Made by a program: the position numbers and the translations under genes. Source: Pohlia nutans (Eukaryota; Streptophyta; Bryopsida; Bryales; Mniaceae). Taken from it: a stretch of DNA of 64,000 nucleotides. Under the pieces are notes generated by a model. The model was not told the DNA's origin, made no database searches, and worked only from the letters and a program-made list of their open reading frames with translations. Below, piece by piece: positions 22,309 through 34,723 of the stretch (position 1 is the stretch's first letter; each line of letters opens with the position of its first letter). The stretch is from the NCBI GenBank assembly GCA_022496805.1, contig CM040097.1:20636072-20700071 (forward strand), given 5' to 3'.

Positions 22309-22874
22309 CCCTAAATGTTCTCACCCTTTTCAGATTTGGCAGTTTTCCAAAGATGCATTATAAAATGCAACTAAGAGGGATATTTTCAAGTTGATGAATG
22401 AATAAAAGTTGTACATTTGCATTTTAGATCCTATCCATACGGTTAGATTTGCGATTGCTATCACCAATATTTGTGTATTAAATTTCAAACTTAAAATTTA
22501 ACACTCTTTTGTAATATGATTACAAATAAGATATTGACAATCTAATAATGAAATTTGTTGTGATGAATTGAAATGTAATACTCTAAGTGTAGTGATTTTT
22601 GGAGATTTTTTGGTTGCTTAATTTTAGTAGTTGACTTTTTCCAGAGCACTTTTAGACTAAAATCTTCGAAATTTTGGGTGGAACACTACAACATGAAATG
22701 AGGAGTGAAATTTTCACAAATCATCCCCTTTCTAATCGGATCACACATGCACGGAGCTAACTTCCCATAAAAGTTTCAATAAAAATTCCACACTGCAAAA
22801 AGTGCATAATGGATGAGAAAACGGACTTCAAATCCGTACATCATGCAAAATATGCATGGTTGGGCGGTTAGGGG
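22309..22874 (-). mobile_element. TTAA-bounded MITE, copy A (566 bp)
   Basis: Flanked by TTAA at 22305-22308 and 22875-22878, with ends CCCTAAATG... and ...GGCGGTTAGGGG. Its body (for example AAAATGCAACTAAGAGGGAT and CATCCCCTTTCTAAT) is shared with copies at 30598, 31315, 34724 and 50818. TTAA duplication plus CCC-starting termini is the piggyBac pattern. It lacks coding capacity. Confidence 0.88.
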
Positions 22875-22878
22875 TTAA

Positions 22879-24119
22879 GGTCGTCAGTTAACGGATAACT
22901 CTATTAATCCCTAATGATCCAACGATCAATGTCGCTTCAAAATAGGCCAAAATAACTCAAAACTTGAATAGCTATTTTGCTAATATTTTTTAAGACTGGA
23001 TGAATTGTAATCATTAAATATTGTAGTTCTTGTTGATAGTAAGTGAGCGCCTCAAAACTTTCAAATTATTTGACACCATAGTTTAGCAAAATATGATATT
23101 ATAAATATTCAAACGAGTTTGAAGTTTTATTTAGGCCTATGGAGAAAAAACATTACACTCTGGAGAAGAGTATCTTTGTGAAAATATTTTGAAATGGTAA
23201 ATTTGAATGCAATGGATAATGATGGAATTGACAATGTTCATTTAAATTTTAAAATAGTCTTGGTTGTTTCAAAATTTTGGATTAAGTTTCTAATTTGAGA
23301 TCATAAAAATGATAATTTTTTTTGAAAGAATCATAAGAATGGGCATACTTATCATTTTCTTGAGCTCGTGGGATTTGTCCCTTTCTTAGTCTTTAAAAGA
23401 CATGGGCTCAAATGGCGAGTAGCCCGAAGGTTTCAAATCTTCATTTTCACCCTCCGGGCATTGTAGTGGCTAAAAACATATGTGAATTTGTATTAAGAAG
23501 ATGAGTCTAAGAAGAGGCGGAGCACTTCCAACACATAAAGCTCCGCCCATAAAGAAACTATGAAGCTATAAGTAGAACACGATGAAGTGATAAGAGAACT
23601 AAGAGATGGAGAAAAAGAAAGGAGGAGTCTCCCATAAGTAGCCCACGGGAGTCTTTCTTGGCACGCTTATAATTGGTTGAGCAACAACCAAACATGAGCG
23701 GTTAGCATAACAACCTCGATTTGATTCCTAAAGTAAGATCAAAGCTAAGTAGTTGATACCTAGAGCATCATTAATGGTAAAGCTAAAAAAAAAAACTAAG
23801 GGTAACAACATCCGTACCAAGGCTGCCCTAATGCCGTCATGATGCATAAAATTTTTTTTTAAAAAAGATGGAAAATAGATGCCTCCAACACCAGGCTGGC
23901 GTGGGATGTTTACGTCTGCCACGTAGCGGCGTGGAAGAGCCCGCCTAGACGTGGCAGTCCCTGCTGCCAGCCGAACTGGCTTACCTACCTTGGTGGGATT
24001 GGGTGGTCCACAGCCATTCCCATAAGGGCTATGCCCCTTAGTCACTATTTTCATTTTTTTCAAAGAAAACCGTAAAAATCGTAATGAAGAGGGGTTTGAT
24101 CATTTAGGGTTCAGTTTAA
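22879..24119. other. Intergenic DNA, no gene seen
   Basis: A slightly GC-richer patch lies at 23880-24010. The minus-strand open frame across it (24063-23728) has no recognisable domain. Confidence 0.4.
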
Positions 24120-24420
24120 AAAGAAAATCCAATATCATATGTTCCTAACGTCTCTAACCTCTATTTTTGGAGTTAGTGATGTTCGAGACACATGATATTT
24201 ACTCTAAAGTAAAATGCCTAGATATTTGTAAAATAAAATGCCTAAATAGTTTTATTTTAGAATTCCAAGATATTCTTACTTTAAATTGCCTATATATTTT
24301 AAAAATAAATTGCCTAAGTATTTTAATTCCTAATGGACTATGGATTTTTCTTGTTTTTAGTATCATTTTCTACTCTTTCTATTCTTTTTCATCATAGCAT
24401 CTGTAGTTAGAACTTTTAGT
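24120..24420. repeat. Dispersed repeat, copy 1
   Basis: A segment around 24130-24250 (TTAGTGATGTTCGAGACACATGATATTTACT and following AAAATGCCTA words) is found in inverted orientation at 29459-29590. The rest contains repeated AAATGCCTA(A/T) motifs. Confidence 0.65.
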
Positions 24421-24760
24421 GTACAATGTTATTAGTTCTAAAATTTATAGAACATTTGAAACATTTTGTAAATTAAAAACTCTAAAGTAGTAGAATTGCA
24501 TGCACAAAATCCAAAAAGTATGAAAAAGTTAAAAAGAAAGTAAAAGAAAGTATAGAAAAGTTAAAAAGAAAAAGCAATAAAGTAAAGTAAAAGCAAAAAG
24601 GAAGAAAAAGGAAGAAAAAGGAAGAAAAAGGAAAAAGTTAAACTCAAAAGAAAAAGGAGACTTGAAGGAGTGTGTCACGCGCCGTTTCAAAGCGGCACGA
24701 GACCAATACTTAAGTGGTTAGAAAAACTACCTTGGTAGCAGTAGTGCTCCTCGTCTTGTA

Positions 24761-25304
24761 CAGTACCCACCAATAAGTTTACGTTCATTTAGCTTTTCAA
24801 AGAATTGAATCAAATAATTAAATTTATAAAAAATATCAATATTAATATTAAGATATATTAAGCCATTTGAAGTGTGAAAATTACTTCTTTGGACAATTTT
24901 TGGATCATATATTAAAAATATATAAAACTTATATTCAAATTGAACATTTCTGAACTGAAAACTTCAAACGTTGATATTTTAGTAAATATGACCTCAAAGC
25001 TCGTGATTTTTTTTCCACATGATTCTACAAAGGATTTGCGTTCTTTCCATTGAAAGTTTTATAAACCATAAGTAACAAAATTTGTATTCATAGTTGTTTG
25101 AATTAAGGGTAAAAAATGAAGGTTTGAATTTCAAATAAAAATAGATTTAAAAAAGAATCTTTTATTATCAAAACTCAATTATATGTATGGTTCATCTTGT
25201 GCACTACAACTTGTCCAAATTAGGCTCAAAGCTTATAATTTTTGTAATTTTTATTGGCAGTTCTCTGAAAAGTTGAATGAACGTAAACTTGTTGGTGGGT
25301 ACTG
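24761..25304. mobile_element. Tc1/mariner-like MITE (544 bp)
   Basis: TIRs of about 44 bp match at 40 positions, both starting CAGTACCCACCAA, and TA flanks each end (24759-24760 and 25305-25306). CAGT-starting termini with TA duplication fit Tc1/mariner/pogo. The interior is AT-rich and non-coding. Confidence 0.87.
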
Positions 25305-25306
25305 TA

Positions 25307-26460
25307 CAAGTGTTTGATTCTGAAAAATTAAATTCTCCCTCTTGATTTTTTGCGCACTTGCAAATTGTTTTTTTCGTCTGTATTCTCTATGATTTTGTTG
25401 CGATTCTTTTGTGAGCGACGGTGTGTGAGCTTTTGTGAAGTGCTAGTGCAGGTGCTTGGTGAGTGCTGGAATTTTCGAGAGTACTGGTACTGGTTTTTGG
25501 AAACTGCAAGTGTGGGAGACGCGGCAGAGCGGAGAGATAGCGGTTTCAAATTTTTGTGAGTTCGGAGTGTTCAAAGCGACGGTGTTCTGTTCTTGATAAT
25601 TTTTTTTAGAGCTCTGCGTTTCCTTGGCCGTGAGTACTGGGAGTGGAGCAGAGTAGCGACAGTGTGAGTGTGTGTGTAAGCAGTGCTGTAAAGTGTGTAA
25701 CTGCGTGGAGCAAAGTACGGTGATTGAACGACGGGCAGAAACGGAGTGCTGTATTGGTTCCGTTCTTGATTGTTGTTTGAGAGCGTTGGGTTTTCTTTGC
25801 AGTGAGTGCAGGGTTGCAAGATCGGAGGCAGCGACAGTGTTTTCTTATTTCTTATATTCTGTGAGTGCCGGCAGAGTGGTGAAGGTGCTAATTGAGAATT
25901 CGGAAGTGAAGCGAGAAGACAGACAAGAACAGAGTGTGGAGTTATAGAGCAGAAATAGGGTGTGGAGTCGAAGAGAGGATTGCCTTGAGCTCTGCGGCGA
26001 ATTGTTGTTATTGCGTGAGTGCCGGCAGAGAGGAGAGAGTGGAGTCGGAGCGTTGTGGTGAAGTGCTGGTGCAGAAGCGGAGCGCCTTGTTCCTCGGCTG
26101 TGGACGCAGGGAGTCAAAGCGATAGCAGCTTGAGTCCGTAGGGTGCAGAGAGCATCGACAGGAAAGGCAAAGGCTTGTGAGAGGGTGTTGGAGATTGGCG
26201 AGCGAGGTGGCTGTGTGAGCGGATGCTCAAATTGTTGCAAAGCGGAGCGCTGGTGCTGAAGGCGGCCTGCTAATCTTGTTGTTCGTCGTTGATACTCTTC
26301 CCCATCGGTGCCTATTCTCTTCTTTCAGCCCTACTTGATTTTTTTTAATTTTTTTTGTGGCGTTTTTGAATCGACATTGTGAGGTTGAATGAACGGGTGT
26401 CTCACGTAAAGTATGAGTATCGGAGTCAATCCTCATTCAACGTGGTGATTCCTGGATGAT
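25307..26460. other. GC-rich block of unknown origin
   Basis: A sharply GC-richer stretch than its surroundings, with recurrent GTGAGTGC(C/T)GG words near 25459, 25861 and 26015. Overlapping frames on both strands are open but low-complexity and resemble no family. It could be a transcript leader/promoter or a retroelement LTR or leader. Confidence 0.4.
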
Positions 26461-29346
26461 TCGTGCAGAGTCAACATAAACCCTAAATTATGTTTTATGT
26501 AGAGGAGAATCAATTTTTCTTAATTAAACACAGTTTCTGATTTTTTTTGGAAAAGTGAAATTTTCGGTAGCTTGAAAGTTGTCGAGTCAATTGACTTTCC
26601 AGGCTAAGGTTCTTTGTCGTTCATTACGTGGTAAAATTAAGTCAAGGCGTTCAGTAAGTTTGTGGTCCATGCACTTCATCTGCATGTGCTTGTGCCTTGA
26701 TCAGTTCTAAGATCGTCAAAATTCCAAAGCTATGACGTGTCTGTAGCACACAGGAGCATTACCCATATATTGATGAATGTGAATCAAACAGGATCACCGT
26801 CCCTCTCTTTGCTATAACGTTCAGAGCTCAGCTCTCACTGGTGATCACTTTATTCAGACAAATGACAGATGTGAGTAGTATGCTGAAAAGCATCTTTTCA
26901 CAAACTCTCTTTTGATAAATCCGCTCTTTTGCAGTGTACACATGATTTAGTGATCAATTCACGCGAAATAGTTTGTAGTTTCTTAACCCTTAAAAAGGAC
27001 CAAGGTTGTGAAATTACACTGAACCCTAACTTTTTGTAGTTGAAAGCTGTGATTGTGCAGGATATTTCAAGCAACTGGAGGTGGTGCATTGGTAGTTGAT
27101 AGCTAAAAAGTTTAGATTGCATTTTAGGTATTTGTTTTGTGTAGAATAGTAGTAATTAGATAGAATGAAAATTTGATTGTATTCCTTGAAAAAGGAAAGT
27201 ATAAACGTGTGTATTATATTGTGGGTGTTGTGTCGGGGGAATTGCATTTTTGCATTAAGTTGTGGAAATTTTTAAGAATCATGAAACTGTGATTATTTGC
27301 TATTTTTGAGTTTAATTTTGAATACCTAAATGGTATTAATTGCGTTTGTGTTCAACTAATGAAATAATGAATGTATATCATTAGTTCTACCCAAATTATA
27401 AAATTTGCAAAATAATTAAAATTGAGTATTTTACAGCACTTTGAAAAGTGCTGTTTTATACAAAATTGCCATTGCATTCTTTTAGAAAAGTCTAAAATAG
27501 TTAATATATAAAAATTCAATCTTTTATTTGAAAAAGAATCAAATGTACAAAATAAAATTGCATACCAATTAACACTTAAAATAAGTACAAAACATAAGAA
27601 TAAGAAAGAAAGAGATTAAACTTAATTTCATAGTGAATACATGAAATTAACTTTAATTTTGTATCCTTTCAAAGTAATCCAAAAAGGAATTAAAAAAGTA
27701 AAAAAGTTCAAAGTTCAAAGTAACCCTATCTTTATGAACAGAATCATAATCATAGTGTTATTTTAATACTTTAGTATAACTTTATACTTTCTTCACAAAG
27801 TACAAACATAAATTTTGTTTGTATAAGTTTTCTGTCTTGGGTTTGGTTCTAGGTTCTAGATTCAAACAAGATAGTTATTAGACTGTGTGTCTGTGTATGT
27901 AAGATTTAACTGTGTGCTTGAACAAATTGACCTAAAGATCCAAAGAACGCAAAAATTTGGTAAACTTCCAATTCTGAGCTTTACATTACATGACAGCCAG
28001 ACAATTTGACCACTGCAAGATAATTTGACTTTACTGACACGATCAGACATTTTTGTATAGAGATCAATTAGATAGGCTCAAAAGAGCGACTACTAGACCA
28101 ATTGACCTAAACATAAAAATAAGATATGAAAGAATTATATATTATAAAGAATTATATATTATAAAGAATTATATATTATAAAGATAGTATTATCTTGGCA
28201 TTTGACTAAGTGATAGAGCATACCATGCATTTGACAATTTGACCAAACCTGACTCTTTAACCAGACTATTTGACCTCCTGATAGAATACTAGGCAGGACT
28301 GGGACTTCATTGTGTCACTGCATTAATGGACTGGCCACCAAATTGACTACCCTGGGAATAAGAGTGTTATTTTATTTTTTTAAACCAAAAATTCTATTTT
28401 GATAGTGACTTTAGTCACACAACGATAGACTGATTAACCTTTCCTTTGAAAAGAACCCCTATACTTAATTGTTCCTATGTTTTAGAAATCACAAAACTAG
28501 ATTAATAGCATCTTCACAATTAGTTGGTGTAAAAAGAGAATGAGATGTAAGAAGAGACTATAAAGCTAACTTCTTATAAAGGGTGATTGCAAGCTACGGT
28601 CTACCAAGTGGGGAGTGCAGCTTGTGCAGCTAAAGGCCATGCAGCTCGTGCACTAGCGTAGTAATGCGCACCTCTCAACTTTCAATTAGATCAAAAATTT
28701 CACCATCCCAAATAGGGTTTATGCTAATACTTTCACTTTAGCAATTGTTAAGTTAATTTCAAGTCTTTGGGCATTACTCAATAGCCTTTTCTGTTTTTTA
28801 CCGAGTAGGGGTAATTAGAGCCTTTTTTACATAACATCCTTAGCTAGGTTTTATGAAAAATGCATTTCATATCCCACCTCTGAAATTGAACCATTATTTC
28901 ATTTCCAAAAAAAAAAATCCAAAAAAAAGTTTTAACTGCACGAAAATCTTAAAAAACAAAAACATCACCAAACAATTAATTAAAAAATAAGTAAGCGTAA
29001 TACCAAAAAAATTAAAATATGGTAACTTTTTACACACTTGTGGTATGTTGCTATAAATTTTTGAAGTTCAAATTTGACCCCCTTCTAGCATTTCCCATAA
29101 AATAGGTGCACTTTTGACAAGCGACACGCTACCAAATCCAAGTAGAAATGCTTAATTTGGATAGAAAGATTGGAATTTTGCAAAATTTATTGTGGTAGAC
29201 ATCTTAACTTTGGAATTCTAGAAACAATGCAATTTGTTTCGTCACAAAATTCCATTCCAATATTTATTGATGATTTTCCAAAGATTGGGTAAGTGCACAA
29301 ATTTGCATGCCGCGGCAAAAAGTTTGGGTGACCGTAGCTTGCAACC
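26461..29346. other. AT-rich intergenic DNA, no gene seen
   Basis: No gene recognised. A short 17-bp tandem repeat, GAATTATATATTATAAA x 3, lies at about 28130-28182. Confidence 0.5.
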
Positions 29347-29461
29347 ACCCTAAAATTTGTAGTAAAAAATCCACATTGCAAAAAGTGCATGACGGATGAG
29401 AAAACGTGGATAAAATCTACACATCTTCCAAAAATAGGACATCTTGGTAGTTGAGGGTTTA
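29347..29461 (-). mobile_element. Truncated relative of the TTAA MITE
   Basis: Resembles the right part of the 31315-31897 copy (AAAAAGTGCATGACGGATGAG and flanks), ending ...GTTGAGGGTTTAAA. The other end is missing. Confidence 0.6.
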
Positions 29462-29590
29462 AATATCTAAGCATTTTATTTAAAAAATATGTAGGCATTT
29501 TACTTTAAAGTAAATATCATGTCTCACTAACATCACTAATTTCAAAAATAGAGGTTAGTGATGTTAGTCACACATAACATTTAATTGTTC
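29459..29590. repeat. Dispersed repeat, copy 2, with 13-bp hairpin
   Basis: Inverted relative of 24130-24250. It contains a perfect palindrome, CTAACATCACTAA (29527-29539) with TTAGTGATGTTAG (29555-29567). Confidence 0.7.
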
Positions 29591-30169
29591 AAAATAAAAC
29601 TCTTTGATTGGGCATATTGATTTGTAATGGCCAAAACCTTTGTTTAAAATCATCTCCTTGTTCAAAGTGTTTATTTGATGCTATTTTTTTGTGTGAACGT
29701 AACTAATATATATTTTTAAATAGATGTTTCTATGGCTCTGTGTTTTTCCATTCGAATAAATATACAAATGTGTAAAAATAAAATTAATGAATTATGATGT
29801 GCGTCTTATTTAGAATTCAAGAACATTATTTATCTGAAATAAAAATTAAGAATAAAAATAATTATGTTAATAAATTAATCTTTACTATAAGTTCACTTTT
29901 GAATAGGACTGACTATCACTAATTCCGAGTGGGATACCTCTCAATGTCCTTATACTGTGGAGTTGTAAAATACAAAGCATGAACAATTACTAAATGCAAA
30001 TGAAACAATTGGTTTATTTCTTGAAGAACGAACCTTCCTGAAGGTCAAGAACAAAAAGTTGAGGCAATTTGATTGATTGAATCCTTCGGCATTGTGTCAG
30101 CTCTGGCCAATCTCCGCCGTCCTTGCCAATCCCGCCTACCCAACTTGCCCCCGCCCTGTCACGATTCAA

Positions 30170-30261
30170 CGTTCCCCGCTCCCGGTTGACAGCCCTTCCC
30201 GTTCCCAGCTGACAACCCTTCCCGTTCCCAGCTGACAACCCTTCCCGCTCCCGGCTGACAA
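30170..30261. repeat. 23-bp GC-rich minisatellite (4 copies)
   Basis: Units CCCTTCCCGTTCCCAGCTGA(CAA) start at 30170 (diverged), 30193, 30216 and 30239, all exactly 23 bp apart. Confidence 0.88.
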
Positions 30262-30597
30262 CTCGTCAGCCTTTTTTAGCCTCATGCCAAAAAAACTTGT
30301 CAACTAGTTCACGCTTGTCCCGTTGGGCTCGCTCATGCCAGCCCACGCACATCTCTTGCTCAAGCCAAACAACCCAATAATAGTTGCCCAAAAAAATCCT
30401 CCTCCGATGCACTCATTGAATCACCATGAGCTCCACAATCTACCAAATTAGGTGCAACTTGGAAATCTAGTCTTGCATTTTCGTCAGCTTTCCAATTCAC
30501 CATTCTTTTTAATTTTTTGGTTGAGAAAATGTAAAGTTTTCTCGTTTATTCCCTCAAAACTAAGCTAGAGGGGTTTAGTATGTCCTTTAAGGGTTAA

Positions 30598-31168
30598 CCC
30601 CTAACTGCCCAACTAGGCAAAAAAACTCCTGATGTATAAAATCACTTCTAGTTTCCTCTTTCGAGGTGATCTTTTTGCAGTGTGAAATTTTTACGGTAGA
30701 TTTTATGGGAAATTGAATTTATGTTTGTGTGATCCGATTAGAAAGGGGATGATTTGTGAAATTTTTATGCTTCATTTCATATTGCAGTGATTCACCAAAC
30801 ATTTCAAAGATTTTAGTTTGAAGGAGCTCTTGAAAAAACAAACTCATAAAATTAAGCAACCAAAAAATCTCCAAAAATCACTACACTTAGAGCATTACAT
30901 TTCAACCCTTGACAACAAATTTCATCCAAAGATTTTTCAATATCTTAATTGTAATTGAATTACAAAATAATTTTGAGTTTCAAATTTCAAACTTTATATA
31001 AAAATATTGGTGACAAAAATCATAGATCTAACCGTATGTATAGAATCTAAAATTCATAATGTACAACTTTTATTCATATATCAATTCAAAATATCCCTTT
31101 TAGTTGCATTATTTTAATGCATCTTTGCAAAACTGCCAAATCTGGAGAGGGGTGAAGACATTCAGGGA
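30598..31168 (+). mobile_element. TTAA-bounded MITE, copy B (571 bp)
   Basis: TTAA at 30594-30597 and 31169-31172; begins CCCCTAACTGCCCAAC. Opposite orientation to copy A. Body matches the family throughout. Confidence 0.88.
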
Positions 31169-31314
31169 TTAAAGTGGCAACAACCTTATTGGTTGATTGA
31201 AATTTTAATTCTTGTCCAAATTAAATAAAGTAAATTGAATAAATTATGAGCTTCAAACCACATTACAACTTTTAAACTTCAAAACATTCTTGGAAGCATT
31301 AGAGTTATCCTTAA

Positions 31315-31897
31315 CCCCTAAATGCCTACATCCCTCTCCAAAGTAGGCAGTTTTGCAAAGATGCAATATAAAATGCAATTAAGAGGGATATTTTGAACTT
31401 GATGTATGAATAAAAGTTGTAAATTATGAATTTTAGATTCTATCCATACAATAAAATCTATAATTGCAATCGCTAATATTTTTTTGTATGAAAGTTGAAA
31501 CTTAAAATTCAAAATTCTTTCGTAATTCAATTACAAATAAGAGATTGATAATTTGTGGATGGAAATTTGTTGGGATTGGTTGAATTGTAATACTCTAAGT
31601 GTAGTGATTTTTTGAGATTTTTTGGTTGCTTAATTTTATGAGTTTACTTTTTCAAGAGCTTTTTTGAACTGTTTTGAACTAAGATCTTAGAATTTTTTGG
31701 TGAATCACTGCAACATGAAATGAGGCATAAAATTTTCACAAATGATCCCCTTTCTAATAGGTTTTTACATGTATGAAGCTAACTTCCCATAAAATCTATA
31801 GTAAAAAGTTTCACACTACAAAAAGTGCAGGACGGATGAAAAAATGTGGATGAAGTATGTGCATCGTTCAAAAAATGGACGCTTAGGCAGTTAAGGG
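31315..31897 (-). mobile_element. TTAA-bounded MITE, copy C (583 bp)
   Basis: TTAA at 31311-31314 and 31898-31901; left end CCCCTAAATGCCTAC, right end ...GGCAGTTAAGGG. Same orientation as copy A. Confidence 0.88.
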
Positions 31898-31901
31898 TTA
31901 A

Positions 31902-32234
31902 AGTCACCTTGAATTTGAATAAGATACCATGACTGTTGCTTTAATATATTCTTATTTTTCACCCAAAATAGTTAAAATGTATGGAAGAGCTTGGTAATCT
32001 ATTATTATTAGGTGTATAAGAGCTTGGTGGTCTTCAAAGTCATGGAATACCTTTTTGGCCATAAAAAACAAGGTCTTGGGAGTTTTCCTTGAGTTTAAAG
32101 ACCACCAAACTCTTACACACCTAATAATGATAAACCACCATGTTCTTCCATAGTTTTTTTTAACTATTTGGGGTGAACAAATAATAATGTAGTAAAGGAA
32201 ATTTTATTGTATCTTATTCAAATTCAAAGTGACC
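31902..32234. repeat. Fold-back element with about 150-bp arms
   Basis: The left arm (AGTCACCTTGAATTTGAATA...) and right arm (...TATTCAAATTCAAAGTGACC) are inverted copies that continue inward through ATAGTTAAAA...TATGG and ATTATTAGGTGT(A/G)TAAGAG. They leave a spacer of about 60 bp near 32045-32100. TTAA is present at both outer edges. Confidence 0.8.
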
Positions 32235-32248
32235 TTAAGGATAACTCT

Positions 32249-32292
32249 ATTATTTGACTTGGAATTTGGAAAAAATAATGCCATTGAATTTA

Positions 32293-32370
<78 letters not shown>

Positions 32371-34719
32371 ATAATTAAAATAGAAATGGGTTTAATTTTT
32401 TAATTTTTTAATTTTTTAATTTTTTTTGAAACGGAAAGTTTGTAATATAGTGGATTAAAATAATCTGAAAATGGTCACTTGGACTCTGTTATAGAAATTG
32501 TGTGTTTCAACTCTATGAAATCCAAGCATACAAGTTTAGCCCTTAAATGACCGATCAACCATTTTCTGATTGCAACCCAAACAACAATGACTACCCATAG
32601 CAGAAAATGACATTTTTCAAATTTTGATTTTTTGTCGAAACTGGGGTAGAGATCATGTTCTAGTCTTATTTGATACATTCCATTTGCAATATTGAGGTTC
32701 ACTAAGGAAATTTTCAAAGACAAAGACCTCAATATTGTCCTAGTGACCTAGTGTTATAAAACTTACTATTTCGGGAAACTAATGATGTTCTTTCAATTGA
32801 AAATTTTTCCTTTTAAAAATTTAGAATAGAATGTCTAGTTTTAACCAATCATACCAAATTTCAAAAATTTTAGGATAGAATTTGAAATAAAAGTTCCACA
32901 CCAATGAGGAATTGAGCTTGCTACAAGAGCTAGTCAAGAAAAAAGAGCTAAGTTCAACAACCCCCCGGTCCTTTAGGGATTAAAAGCAGCCAAATTCAAA
33001 GAGTTCAAAGAAAGAAAATGTGCGCCCATTCATGTGATTGTTTCAAAAAGTATTCTCATTTTTTTTTTATCATCGTGGATCGCAAGTTTCATAAAAGAAA
33101 ATTAAAATGATTAAAATGTTGGAATTTTTTTAGATTCATGAACATTCTCAACTATTCTATCTTCTACTAAGCACAAATCATTGCCATTTCAAAATGTTTT
33201 TTATTAATATATACTTCTTCAAAATGTGATGCCATGTCCGAGGGTACACTCTTTTACGTGTGTAAGGAATCACGTGAGCACACAAGAGGGGGATTAATTA
33301 AAACATCAATATACAAGATAAATGTACATTAGTCATATTATAATTTGATAAGAAATAGATATATGTATAGCCTTTTAAGATGTTGAACACATGTCTTTAT
33401 ATGTAGGGCTTTACAAGCTTAATTGCACTTAAGTTAGGATGTCCGATGAAATATGAACAAAAAATTGTTGATATTAGAAGTATAGTGGGTTGAAGTGGAC
33501 TTATGATCTTTGTGATCATGTTATGGTAAGTTTAAAAACGGTCATTGCATTAGTTAACATAATTTATAATGTGCGATCAGACATGTATAATTTACATTCT
33601 AAAGATGAAAAAGTCTTCAATGACTTTTTAAAGGAAGAATAAAAAAATTACATTGTACATAACAGAAGGGGGGGGGGGGGTGGGGGGTTTTTCATTGATT
33701 TATTTAATTCACGTGTATTTATGCTATAGGTTTATATTTTAAATTATTTTTTCACGTATACATATATTTCCCCATTTTTTATGATTGAAATATGATTGTG
33801 TACTTTTGTTTGCACTGGTAAAGAATTGTATATATGGGTTATTTAAAGAGGTTTATAAACGCATGTGATGCTAAGGTTTAATAAAGAGTGCACCCCTTGG
33901 GCCAGATAAAACTTCATTAAAAGACATAGTCAAATAATATGAATTTTTGTGAGGTGCTCACTCTTAACCTTTAAAGGACATACTAAGCCCCACATATTTT
34001 AGTTTACTTGGTCTTTTTAGAGAATTGTGCTTATAACTTCTACTCTATTGAACCACTAAATGGAGTTTTTAAAATACCAAACAAAACATATTTAAGGCAT
34101 TTATACTTCTTTAGAAGAGAACCAAAGAAAAATAAAAAGGGAATCATGCTTAAAATGGAGTTTAAAAGAGATTTTGGGTGTGAGAATCATGAAAGCTATG
34201 TCCATTAACCCTTTGACGCGCCAACATACGTATTTTGAATGTTGGATGAATTTTGATGCATCTCTTTACCACCCAAAGTGATAGTTTTCATCTATCCAAA
34301 TTTCTCTTAGCATTGGTGCTAGTTGACTATCATTTTTTCGGCATGGATCTTCAAATAAAAAAATCGGTTTATGTCAAGTTTCATTCTTAGTACAAAAAGT
34401 GAGATCTTAAAAATGATTTTCCAACATAAATATAACCAAATAATGGAAATTATATCACTTCATAGTGCATATTATTCCAAATTCATTACAAAAATTTTAA
34501 TTATAAAATTTTAATTAGAGATTTTTAATTGAATTAAAAATAAAACTTTGAAAATTTAATTATAAAATATCAATAAAAAATGATAAATCGAACAGTGCAA
34601 GAGTGATCTACAGTTTGAGATTTATAACTTTTATTTGTATATCAATTCTATTTTTGTGATTCATCAAATGTTTTATAACACATCTTTGAAATCAGTGCAT
34701 CATTTGGACCTCAAATGGG
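32249..34719. other. AT-rich intergenic DNA, no gene seen
   Basis: Contains a long (TA)n run (32294-32368), reiterated TTTAATTTTT (about 32388-32424) and a 13-G homopolymer at 33668-33680 followed by T and six more G. No gene recognised. Confidence 0.55.
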
Positions 34720-34723
34720 TTAA

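Larger units (their letters stand above)
31301..32248. mobile_element. Composite: MITE copy C plus fold-back, inside a 14-bp inverted repeat
   Basis: AGAGTTATCCTTAA (31301-31314) and its exact complement (32235-32248) enclose MITE copy C and an adjacent fold-back element. TTAA occurs at three junctions (31311, 31898, 32235). It may be one larger TTAA element or serial insertions into each other's TTAA. Confidence 0.65.

Noticed and set aside
23728..24063. 111-codon minus-strand frame
   Set aside because: Starts and ends in A/T runs and shows no recognisable domain; likely chance.
25845..26240. 131-codon minus-strand frame
   Set aside because: Ser/Thr/Pro-rich low complexity with an equally open opposite strand; no family resemblance.
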